Shown piece after piece: positions 26,701-38,700 of a stretch of DNA of 64,000 nt. Both the position numbers and the translations under genes were made by a program. This DNA comes from Euglena gracilis (Eukaryota; Euglenida; Euglenophyceae; Euglenales), in the NCBI GenBank assembly GCA_039621445.1, contig CP154956.1, forward strand, positions 71,422,914 to 71,486,913, written 5' to 3'. The notes under the pieces were generated by a model that worked only from the letters and a program-made list of their open reading frames with translations, had not been told where the DNA came from and did not search any database. The first letter of the stretch is position 1, and every line of letters begins with the position of its first letter.

Positions 26701-29700
26701 CCGCCCCGCCACCGGCCCAACTCCAAGTGGCTGGACAAGCTGGGGCTGTCCCCCCGGCCAGGCGACCACCCCGCTTGGCCTCCCTGCCCCCTTCCTCCCC
26801 CTACCCAACGTTCCTCCTCCCAATGGTTGGAGGGGGTGATCGCCTGCCCCTGGGCAACCACGCTGGCCCAGTCCACCCCCGTGGAGGGGAACCTGCCGGA
26901 AGGTGTGTAGACACCCCTCTGCATGCAGCATACATTTTGACGTCGGTCACTTGAGGGGGGGGTAGTTGGATGCACGGTGCTGTGCCTGTGTGCCATGCAT
27001 GACACATTGCAAAAAACATTCCTTTCGGGGGGGGACAGTTGCCATCAATCAAACGGGTGTGGCTTTGGAGGGGACCCCATCACCGGCCTGGACCCCACCA
27101 CCTCCCCTCCCACCCACCACCGATTCACTCCCATTCTCTCTGGACTCCCATTCAGCCCTGGCCAAAGGGGGCCAAGGATGCGTCCCAATGTTGTCGCAAT
27201 CGAGGACACGAGCCCCCACACTCCGAACGTGACGATTCCACCTCTACCCCCCCCCCCCCCACCCGACAGCCCCGTTCTTCGCAGGGCCATCGCCCCTCTC
27301 GCCGACCTCCCCCCTGAGCTCCACCGGCAGCGGCCTGCTGGTCTTTGCGGCCCGCATCCCGTCCCGCTGCACGGAGGAGGACCTGGCGGGCTCCTGGCGG
27401 GGCGGTGTGTTGGGGGCCGCCCCTCATGTCACGTTTCGAAGCAGATGTGTGTATCACAAATGGCTGTCGGGCCACGGCCACGTAATTTTGGCAAGCAGCA
27501 GTACTGGTTGTCCGAACATTATATCGTCCGAACACCAGCCATCGAGTCCAAGAGAAACAGCATTTTATTGGCAATGCCCAAAACAGACGGCCAGATGGTT
27601 TTTGCCCAGGGGGATTCCAAAAGTTGGTTGCATTTTTTTTTTCCGCCTCAGAACAACCAATCAGCTGTGTGCTGTTGGCGTACGGTGTGTGTCAACGACA
27701 TGCCGCACGTTTGGTCCCCCTCCCCTCCTCTTGGGGTCCAGGGTGCCGTATTTCTTTCCTCACGAAACACTCTTCCTTGGAGAAGAAGGGCTGCTGGCAA
27801 CCCCAGCTTGTAACACATTCCTTCTGACCTTTCCCCCCGACAGAAAACGGCTGTCCTGAAACTGGGGAAATTTGATGGGGGAACAGGGGCCGAGTCGGAC
27901 CTTTGGAGGAGGCTGGAGGTGAGAATTCCGGGCCAAAGTGGGTGACCGAGGACCACAATCACTTGGATGGGGCAGTTTGCCAGTTCTTCCCCCTATAGTT
28001 TCATTCCTTACCCCCCCCCCCTATGTCCAACGACCCCCCTATATCCAATGACCACCCCCCCCCCGGTCAGAGGACACCTTTTCGGAGGTTTGACAAATTT
28101 TTGGTCCCGGCGTGAAGCGCCGGGATGAAAAATTTTGCCCCAAAATTGGCCAAAAATTTGGCCAAATTGCCATTTTTGACACTTTTTGGACAAAAATTTG
28201 TCAAAATTGCCCAAAATTTTCGGCGCAAAGCGCCGGAAGGGAAAATTTGGGCATTTTTGGGTGGGTAGGGACCCGGGTACCCACCAACTTTCTTTTGACC
28301 CCATGTCCAACGACCACCCCCCCCCCCGGTCAGAGGACACCTTTTTGGTCACTACCCCATGTCCAATGACCACCCCCCCGGTCAGAGGACAGAGGTTACC
28401 GGTCATTGGACATAGGGGGGGGGTAGCTGTACTCCCATATGAAGGCCACGCGGTCTGGGATGAAGGGTGGCAGAAGAAGTCCCAGCCCCTGTGGGTGTCC
28501 CCCAAAATAAGCTACACCAGGGTTGAACAAGAATTCCAGAAACCCTATGGATGGTTAGGGGGTCGACAACCGGTTAGGGTGTCCGCCCCCACCATACTCT
28601 TATTTTACAGGGGCGATTTATACTCAGCTTCTTCTTTTTGCAGTGGGTGGGACGACGGGTCGACCACCCCCCATTAGAACTTATTTTACAGCCCTGGTCT
28701 CCACCAGCGGTTTGTGTTCTGTTGTGTTAAGCTCTCTACCTCCCTGATGGTGCCATGAGGTGGCAGACGAGGCATGTGGGACTGGAAATTTTGGAGATAT
28801 TTTTCGGAAAATGATTTTTGGAGTTCAAAGCAAAAGAGTAAAATGGGCTGTATCTGGGGCCAGGCGCGCAGCTGGACTGGCGGGTTATAAGGGGTGATGG
28901 ATGGCCTTAAGGGCCGAATTTTAGGTCCCCCCTCTGTTTCAATCGGCAACCATTTTGGAGGTATTTTGAAAATTTTCGATTTTTTTGACCACAAAATGGC
29001 ACAGAAAGCGAGACAAAAAAAACAGACCAGACACACAGTAATTGGAGCGAAATGGCCTCAAAATGGCCATAACTCAAAATGGCCATAACTCAACTGGGAA
29101 GAAAAGTTAAGCATGTTTGGATGGGGCATTCCAATGACTTCTTCCTTGTTTTTTTTGGTTGCTGGACATTTCCTTTGATTTTTGAGAAATTTTTGAAAAA
29201 TTATTATTTTTTGACCAGAAAAAGCCAACAAAAAGCACCGAAAATTGCCCTTTTGGGCCATAAAAATGTGACCAAAACAACGTACAGGGGCAACAGAGGG
29301 TGTACAGAGGTGCATTTTGTCTGGCAGTCACTTTCAAAATAAATACGGTTCCTCGAATTTTTTTGAAAAAATCGATTTTTTTGGTTGAAAACCTCACCAG
29401 GGTTTTCACCAGGATGGCTGTCCGTGACATTTTTAGTGCCGAAGAAGTAGGTGAATGGAGGGGAGTGGTAGACATGCGGGGGCCTAACAGTCAAACTAGG
29501 CGTGTGTCCTACCCCCTTCCCGTAATTGAAGACCTGCTTGCAAAACAAGGTGGAAACATGATGTTTTCCATCTTGGATTTACGGCAGGCTTTCCACCAAC
29601 AGCCGTTGGGCCCGGAAAGCCGGCCCATCACGTGTTGCAGTACCCCCCTCGGTCTTTTTCAGTGGAGGGTTAATGTGATGGGTCTAACAAATGCAAGCCA

Positions 29701-32700
29701 GCAGTTTCAAAAAATGATGGAGGATCGCCTCTTCCCGGTAGGGGACGTGATGTGGCTGACCCTTACATCGACGACATTTTGGTTGGAACTCGAGTGGGTC
29801 CTGGTGAGGATTTACTTGTAGCACACGACAAGGATTTGCGAAGAGTCCTTGAAGTTTTACGAAGTTTTGGGGGGGGGGGCTAATCCTACCCAGCTTGAAC
29901 ACCTTGTCGACTGAATTACTTGTGCTGGCGGGGAGTTGGGGGTCCAATGAGGTGATTCGGATCTGGGGATCTGGGGATCTAGTCGCTCGCGACTGGAATA
30001 AAAAACTCCGGGAACAAGGCCACGGTCCTGGTGATAATCCGCGGTTTTCATCGCCTGCCCGAGGGCGGGGGGGGGGGTCGCACCCCCTTTTCCCCGATGA
30101 TGAGCTTCGCTCTTCCTCTAAGAGATAGAGCTTAGCGATACCGCTTTAATTTAAATGCAATTTGGTATGATTTCTGTCCAACAACCTTCTCTGCAGGGAG
30201 TGTTCTCCTCATTGACGCCTTGGTTGAGGGTTGGGACGAGGCCACCCGAAAGGTTGCTACCACAAATGCATTTCTTCGCATGTGCACATCCTTCACACTG
30301 AGAAGCTCCATTTTGTGCATCATAGCAGACAACCAGTTTTTAAGATCAGCATCCTAAACGTTGTGTTCCAGTCTTTTTCAGCCTTTTTTTGTTATGTCAC
30401 CAACAAGTCAACCTTTCCACATGATTTGCATCATCCCCCCCCCTCTGCCATTGTCCCCTCGTTCGGGGGTTCGGTTTGTTTTGGAGGTGTTGTGCAGTAG
30501 TAATTATGATTGGTGACAATCTTCACAGATGAATTTTTCGTGTACATTGGTCGACCTGGTCGACCATTGAGCTGCATATCATGACATAGGCAGTTGGTCT
30601 CCCCCTTTGTGTGACTTTTTTTGACGAAATTTGGGATTTGTGACAAAAAGCTCCCATGTTCTTTTTTTATTTAGTTTTTTTTCTTTTCTTTGCTTTCTTT
30701 TATGTTTTTTTTTAAAAAAAATGCCAGGGGGGCCAACACCTGTCCTGGTTGGCTTTGGGTCACGTACTCCCCAAACTGGCCTTTTGCAGGGTGTTCCACA
30801 AGGTACAAATTTTTTTCTCAGGACCACCCCTAAAGGACCACCAGCAGGACGCAGCTGGGGTTTTTTAATGCCAAGGATCGCCCTGCTTTGGAGGAAGCTG
30901 ACTTGCAAACTTGGCTGAAGCCAAATCCTGGGGGGAGATGATTTTCAAACTTTCCAAAGGAGGTATTGATTGCATAAGTGGAATCGACCTTTGTTACCCC
31001 CCCCCCCCTATGTCCAACGACCCCCCTATGTCCAACGACCACCCCCCCGGTCAGAGGACACCTTTTTGGAGGTTTGGCAAAAATTTTGGTCCCGGCGCGA
31101 AGCGCCGGGCCGAAAAATTTTGTGCCCCAAATTGGTCAAAAATTGGCCCAAATGCCATTTTTGGCACTTTTTGGACAAAATTTTTTCAAAATTGCCCAAA
31201 ATTTTCGGCGCAAAGCGCTGGAAGGGAAAATTTGACCTTTTTTGGGGGGTGGGGTCCCGATTACCCGCCAACATTTTTTTTGACCCCTTGTCCAACGACC
31301 ACCCCCCCGGTCAGAGGACACCTTTTTGGTCACTACCCTATGTCCAACGACCACCCCCCCGGTCGGAGGACAGAGGTTACCGGTCATTGGACATAGGGGG
31401 GGGTAACATTGTTCCTGATGCCACAGAGAGGCAGGCGTTCTGTGATCCCCCTGTCTTAGGTTGACGTGGCCAAGGTGGAAACCTACGAGGACCTCCTCAA
31501 CGCGACCATCTGTGCCTTCCCAGAACTGGAGGTGGCTTGCTCCCCACCCACCTGCTCACCTCCTTGTTTTCTCATATTTCATTGAAAGCCATCATTCGCT
31601 GGCGCTGCCAATGATTGTTGTGGATACGCTCAAAAAAAAATGAAGTTGGTGGTATACAGACAAAAAATTATCTTTCCCTCTTTGGCAGTCTGGCATGGTG
31701 CATGTCTTTCCAAATCGAACACAAGTTTCCAATTTTTTTTTGCTGCCCCAAAGCTCTCTCTGTCAGGCCATTCTTAAGGAAAGTTGCCCCCCCCCCCCCC
31801 CCGAGGGGGTTGTGGGCAGGGGGTTAGGCATTTTCGATTCCCAGAGGGCCGGGTTTCTTTACAGGGGGGCAGGGTTCGACAAAAGGAGGGTGCACGGGAT
31901 TCTGATGGGGTGTCTGTCCCCCCACGTGAACCAGAGGAGGGGACTCGGTCCCCCCTCCTGCCAGGGGCGTGGACCAACCCTGGGGGTACCTCCAAGGTCA
32001 TTTGTCCCCCGGCGCTTGCGCCAATTTTTTTTATCATTTCCGACATTTTTTTTTCACCTAAAAAGTGCCAAAAATGGCAATTTTTGGTCGATTTCGGCCA
32101 GTTTGGGGGGCAAAAGTTTTTGGTCTAGCGCTGGTCACCCAGACCTCGCCATTTTTTTTTTTGGGTTGCGGGGGGTGTCCCCCTCCCGTCTTGGACCGGA
32201 GGGTCCGACCCCCCACTTGCCTTAATATCAAACCCTGTGGGGGTTGTCCTACAGCTGCAGCACACACTCGGTGCTGAAGATGCCACGGCCTGAAACAACG
32301 TCCATTTCCAAGAAATTTCCTGTGTCGGACCCCAAACTGACCCAGAGGAGCACCCTTTTTTTTAAAATTCGAGCCTGCTCCGAATCCAAAAGGATGGAAG
32401 GACATCTCAAGCTATCGTTGAAACGATGTGGGTGGGGCATCATGCACGTGTTCCGATCCCTGTGTGTGTGCACGTCATATGCCCCACGGTCCCTGGCCCC
32501 CAGGCGTACAAGAACGGCACGTTCGTCAAGGTGGTGTCCAAGGAGCGGCGCCGACCGGCGGAGATGGACCCGGCAGACCTCCGGGACTCCTCGGAGTTGC
32601 CCCACCTGCTCCTGCTCATCAAGCCCTGGCGGCCGGTGTGTGCCTTGCCCTGCCCTTCCCCCGGGAGTTGGGTTGGTCAGGTGTGGGGCTGGTCACCCTG

Positions 32701-35700
32701 GGGAGGGGAGATGCCACGAAAGCCGGCAGGAGGTTCCAGGAAGTTCTTGTCGTGCAATTGGACCATTACTGGGATATGTGACTGCTACAAATCCCGGGGA
32801 ATCCTTCTCTGAGAATGTATGTATGCTCTATGTGTCCGCCGAGAATTCATATCCACATGCTAAATCGGTGAGGATGCTGTCAAAATCCTTCAGCTTCTTC
32901 AAACGACGCTCGAGGATATTCATCAGTGCTGACCCCCCAATAAGCATGCGGGTCAAACAGTTACTGGACCTTCGCCTCTGGCGGTGGCATAGCAGGAGGA
33001 GGTGCATAATTGTTTGGACCCCTGCAGCAGTGTTTGGACGTTTGTGCTTTGCCCAGCCCCCAAGTGCATCGCATAAGATCTTCATTTATAACTCACATTC
33101 TTACTTACGCAGCGGCATGCTTTTGAAACGTCGAGGGAATATTTGCCTGTCGCTCGGAATTGCTCCTGAACGTCGTCACATGGAACCCCCCCCCCCCGCC
33201 CTGGAGGCCCTCCCGCCCCCCCCCCCCAATTCAGGTGATGCCCATCATGCTGACAGTGGACAACGGCTCCCCCCACCCGAAGTTCGCCGAGCTGCTCTAC
33301 TTCTGCCCCGGCCACGCCCGCCCTTGCCCCCCCTCCCCCGGCCCTCCCCCGAGTGCCAGCGTGGCGCGGACTACGCCAGCCTCGTGCAGTGGGTGATGCA
33401 GCAGTTCCCCATCACCCGCCGCCACCTCCAGGGCCTGGTCTGGGGGGGCTGCGGCCTGCCGGAGGCGCCCCTGCCGGGGGCCCGGCCGGCGTTGAAACTC
33501 GGCAGTCGGCAGGCCGAAAAAGATGGTTCCAATAACGGGGCACACTCAGCTTCTGGCTGAGCTTCTGGCGTGCCCTTGTGGCGGCCTTGTTGGCCACCAG
33601 CATGGTGGGTGGGTGTCGCGACCCGGCTTGTTTTTGGGTTGGCGCGCAGTCAGGCAGTCAGGTGGTGGGCGTCACGTACGGGGCATCTGTGTCCGCGAGG
33701 TTTTTGCCCCAAGAGGTTGGTGGCGACAAAAATTTTCGGCAACACTTGCCTGCTGCCTTTGCAGGAGATTTTGGGGGAGAAAAAGAAGAGACGGATGGTG
33801 CAAGTGGAACCAGGGACGGGTCAAAATCGTATTCAACACCTGTAACCGTCATCATTTTCATAAATGTAGCCCAGCCTTTTGAATCCTTCTTTTGTCCGGG
33901 TTTGATGGGTAGTGCCCGAATAACGGGGCCGGGGAAAGGTCAAAAAGATGGTGCCAGTAACGGGGCACCCCGCCCCGTAATTTGGGGGGTTTATGTAATA
34001 TCACAAAAAAAAAGTGATGCCCCACCCGATGTCCCAAAGCGTCTCGGCTGACAGCTGCTGATGGGGACTGGGACGATCGACGGCACGGTGTTCCGTCTGC
34101 CGGGCCCCTGCCAGGACGGAGGCGACGGACTGGAAGGAGCTGCGGCGGGCGTGCCGGTATGTACGGGTGGTGACCGGTTACGACCCGGAGGACAAGGCCA
34201 GCCTGTTGGAGGTGTGGGGCAAGCTTGGGGCCCATGGGGGTGGAGGGGTCCAGGGCGCCGCCCCTCTCGTGTCACAGCCCCGTGGCCCAGCACCCTTTTT
34301 TGGGGAGGGGTCCAGCCAGCCAGCCAGCCAGTTGATACCTTTTGCCAGCCCTGGCTGCCCTTTCCCCTCCAAACCAGCTCAGTTGCCGCACAAAGGGTGG
34401 CTGGAAAGAAATGCACTTCTCTTTTGCCTCAGGGGGCCGTAAGAGACCGAAGCTAACCGGAGGGCTGCAGGCAGGCACCATTATTTTTAAGACAAACCTT
34501 TCCAAATTTTTTCAGGTATTTTAAGGTGTTTTTAAGGTTTTTAAGTTCTTTATAGGCATTTTCAATTTTCTTAAAGTGCCTATTTTGCATGGGCAGTCAA
34601 AGAGCCATCCCGGCATTGAACCAAAGTCACTGGTGTTTTTCAGAGTGACTGACTGGTTTTTAGGCCTGAACTCCTTCCTCCTGGTGGGTATCAGCAAAAA
34701 AAATTGCCAAAGTGATCCATGCCGAAGGTGCCGGAAAACTTTTTGTCTATCTTTTTCACATTTGAGGTGAAGTTCCCCTGGATTCCAGAGATATAACGGG
34801 AAGGCTCCTCGACTGGCTGGCAGAAAACTCGCCAGCACAATGTTTTTCGGTGAGATGAGTCAGCAAAGCACATGCGTTTGTGTGGCTTCTTTTTTAAGAA
34901 GGTTCCCAAAAAGCTGTCGGCAATTTCCGCTCTTGCTGCCCATGCCAGGAGTGGAAGCGCTCGCTGCAGCGGGCCAGCCCCCCTGCCGGAGTGAAGCGCA
35001 ACGTTGCCATCCCAAGCGCTGTTGCGCGCGACCGGGTGTTGGGGCTGATCCATGCCCACACCCCACCTTCACCTTCACCTTCCCCCTGGCTCGACTTAGG
35101 AGCCTTTTTCAGAGACGCTCATGCTTGTCCTCGTGTGTCTCTAAATGCACCATTCTTTTGGACACGACGGTGCGAATTACTTTGTGTATGTGCATATTTG
35201 TGTGTGTGTGTGTGTGTGTGTGTTTGTGCATTGCGCGCACGTGCATGTGCGTGTGTCTCCCTTTTTACATTCCACTGACGTCTCACCCCATGTTATATTC
35301 TTATCGTATTCTCATTGTATTCATGTGCTCGTAACTGGGTTGTTTCACTCCGCAGCACCGGAAAAGGGGGTGTGGCACTGGTGCGGTGCTCGGCGCGGTG
35401 ATGGGCGCCGCCACCAACGGGCGGTGCAGTGAGGAGGTGCCTGCCGGCCAGGGGGGTTTTGAGGTGGGGACGTCCACTGTTCTGTGTTTGTTTTCCGGTT
35501 TCGTTGTGTATGGCTTTTAATCATGAAGATCATCCTTAAGACTAACTGTGGAAGCTGCAGCTTGGATGGTTCTATTTGTCTTTGCTGCTTGTGGCATCAC
35601 AATCTTCAGAGGGGGTGGGTATTTTGATCACCCAAGGAAGTGTTCAATTCTGGGTGGAAATGAGGAGGCCAAATAATTATCCGCTGGTCACCCACAATTC

Positions 35701-38700
35701 TTTGCAAGCTCCTCTTACACCCCATGATGCGGTTTCTATTTATCTGTTTGCTAACCCCCCCAAATAATACCCCCCCCCCCAAATAATACCCCCCCCAATA
35801 CCCCCCCCCTCGGGGTCCGACTTCGGCCGCCGAAATAATACCCCTCCCCCCCGGATTTTGACCTGACAACAAAAATCGAAGAAAATCGATTTTTCTGGAT
35901 CATCTGACCTCCAAAAAAAAATGGTAAATTGCAAAAGAAAGTGCAAAAAATGACCTTAAAGGGGAGTTTTGGCGCTATTTTGGCTTCTATGCGACTTCGA
36001 AAAATTTCAAATACATTTGAAAAATAATGCCCCCCCCAAATAATACCCCCCCCCCCCGGGCCGGGACTTCGGGCGAAAAAATAAATACCCCGGGAGGGTA
36101 TTCTTTGGGGGGGTTTACATAGTTTTTTAATGGTTTGGATATGCACAGCATCTGACTGCTACTGCAGGGGAGGCCCCTAAAATGCCTCTCCCCCTGTCGC
36201 TGCGTTGAAGGGCGACGTGATGCAAATGGAAGTTAAAACGACCCGGGGGCGCGGTATACAGTCCGGGGACTGGCCGAAGGCATTCGACCCGTTCTTCATC
36301 ACTATGGAGAGCCTCGGTGTGTGATTGGAAAATTTGCGGCCTGATATATTTTTTTTAATCAGTCAGATGTGACTCTCATGCAGGGTGGTGCCCCGCCTCC
36401 TGGACCAGAGGGGGGTCCGGACCCCCCATCTGCCTGGGTGGTCGGGCACCCGGGACCCCCCCCCAAAAGCTCAAAGTGTTCCTTCCGGCAGTTCGCGCCA
36501 TTTTTTTTTTTGCATTTGACAAATGTTTGCTAAAAAGTGCCCAAAATGGCACTATTGGCCGTTTTGGAGGGTCAAAAATTCTCGGCCCGGTGCTTTGGGC
36601 CAGGCCCATCGGTCACTCAGACGGCGCCACCATATAGCTGGGGGGGATGTTCCCCCCACCCCCTCTCCTGGACCAGAGGGAGGTCCGACCCCTTCCGCCT
36701 GCCCTTATATCAAACCCTGCTGCTAGGTTTCCTGGGTCAGGCTGTTATAAGGCATTTTGACCAAAAATCGTATGGCAATTCTCAGGTTTTTTTCATGGTA
36801 TATTGCATATGGTGCCTGAAAAAATATACCCCTGTGTACTCTCTGTCCCTCTCTTCCATCTTGGACACGGTGGCTGTCCTTCTTAAGGGTTCGCAGCACC
36901 GGAGGAAAACTTTTTTCCAGTCGGGGAACCCTCGGACCAGGGGGGTTCTACCTAGTCCATTTTTTCCAGTGTCTAGCAAAATAGCAAAATGGCTAGCCAG
37001 TGGACCCCCCCGGGTTCCTTAAGCAAAAGCCTGGTGGCTGTAGAATATGCTTGCGGAACATGAAGTTCAGATGAGGGGGATATGTGCTGTCAAAAGGTTA
37101 AGATAACTGGGATGGACTGCATTATCAAACCGGGGGCCGTGGGAGATGGTTGACGGAATCGACCACCATGAGGACTGTGGGATCAGTGGCGGAAAGACGT
37201 GTGGATCGCCAGGTTGCCCAGGTGGCCAAAAATGGCAAATGACTGCCAAGGGCGTTCTTCTCCTGGTTTGTTACAATTGGGTTTCTGATTCATGCTGACG
37301 GCGTCCTTTAATTCCAGTCATCATATTTCTTCCTCCCAAAAAAAGGTCCAGCGTATCATTTTCTTTGCAGTATTTTGGGCCATGTCACACTGCTCTGGCC
37401 AATGGCCTGTGTTCCGCCGAGCTGGTCCTGTCACCCAGTTTGCCTTGCTGCCTTTTCATGCGTTGCATTGCCATTGGCCCCATCGACAACCCCCCCCCCC
37501 CCGGCAGTGCGCAGCGGTGGGGAGGTGTGCCAGTACGACGTGGCATGCACCCTCGCCCGCTGGCCAGGGCCGGCCGAGAGGTGGCCGCCACACCGTCTGA
37601 CCTCCCCCCCCCCCCGTCGTGCTGTCCCCCCCTCCCCCCCCCCGGCTCTGTGCCGAGCCCTGCGGGTGGTGCACGAAAGGGCTGCCGGCGGTGGAGCACC
37701 GGCCCCCGGCCGAGGAGGCACTCGACCCCACCGACCGGCGGGTGCTGACCCACCCCCGGGGCTGAGCGGCCTGGGGGAGAACCGGGCGGGACCCCAAAGA
37801 CTGCTTTCCTAATTGGCCATTGTCGTCGGAGAGAATTGGCACACATTCAAAGGAGTTGAACAGTCATGGCATACGTTGGGACTTTTAGCATCATCGTCCA
37901 GAACCACTCCCTGATCTTGACTCAACCGACTCAGTGGCTTAACTCAGTGACCAACTTAGAAACCAATTCAATGGCAATTTAGGAGCTGGTGGCACTCGCA
38001 TCGCCGCCTCCGGCCGGTGCTGCCGAATCTCCCAGCCCACCACTCTTTGCAGCTTGGTTGCCTCTGTTTCGGATTCCCTCCTCCCCTGGCTGGAGTGGCT
38101 CGGGCTCCCGTTCGCCGCCCCGCCCGCCCCCGGCTCTTTCCTGCGGGACCCGGCGTTCGCCGCGGACTGCGTGGTGCAGGAGCGTGGGCTGGCCACCGCC
38201 ACCAACGGCGTGCTGCTGCGCGTCCTGTGCCTGGGCTGCATCGGCCCGGAGAATGCGGAGGTGCGCACACCCCGGTGGCTGCCATTGGGCCGACCCTTCC
38301 TGTTGTTCCTGGCATCCTCTGCCCCCTCTTCTGCCCCGATGTTGCTGGTTAGCTTGATTAGCTTGACCAAACTCGCGAATTAAATGCATTGTGTGTGGGG
38401 TACCGGCCTGGGCTTTTGAACATTGAGTTCGTTGAATCTCGGCATCGCCCCCCTGGTGTGTGGTGGCCTTGGGGGATATTTGTGCTGTCTGCTTTCCCAC
38501 CTTGCTCTGCATGTGCAATGATGAAGGGCCAGCAAGACCCTATTTCAATAATTTATTCCTTTTTTTTAGCCAAGTCAGCATTGCATGACATTCTTCTAAT
38601 TCTGAGTGAATTGCCTGTTTTTCCCTGCTTTGGAAGCGCGCGGACGGGGTCAGTTGCCATCTGCCCGAAGGGCAGCTGGAAACAGCTTTTTTGCTTTGAT

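Noticed and set aside
29300-29821. Intact reverse transcriptase
   Set aside because: The catalytic motif lies in another frame and no companion retroelement genes are present.
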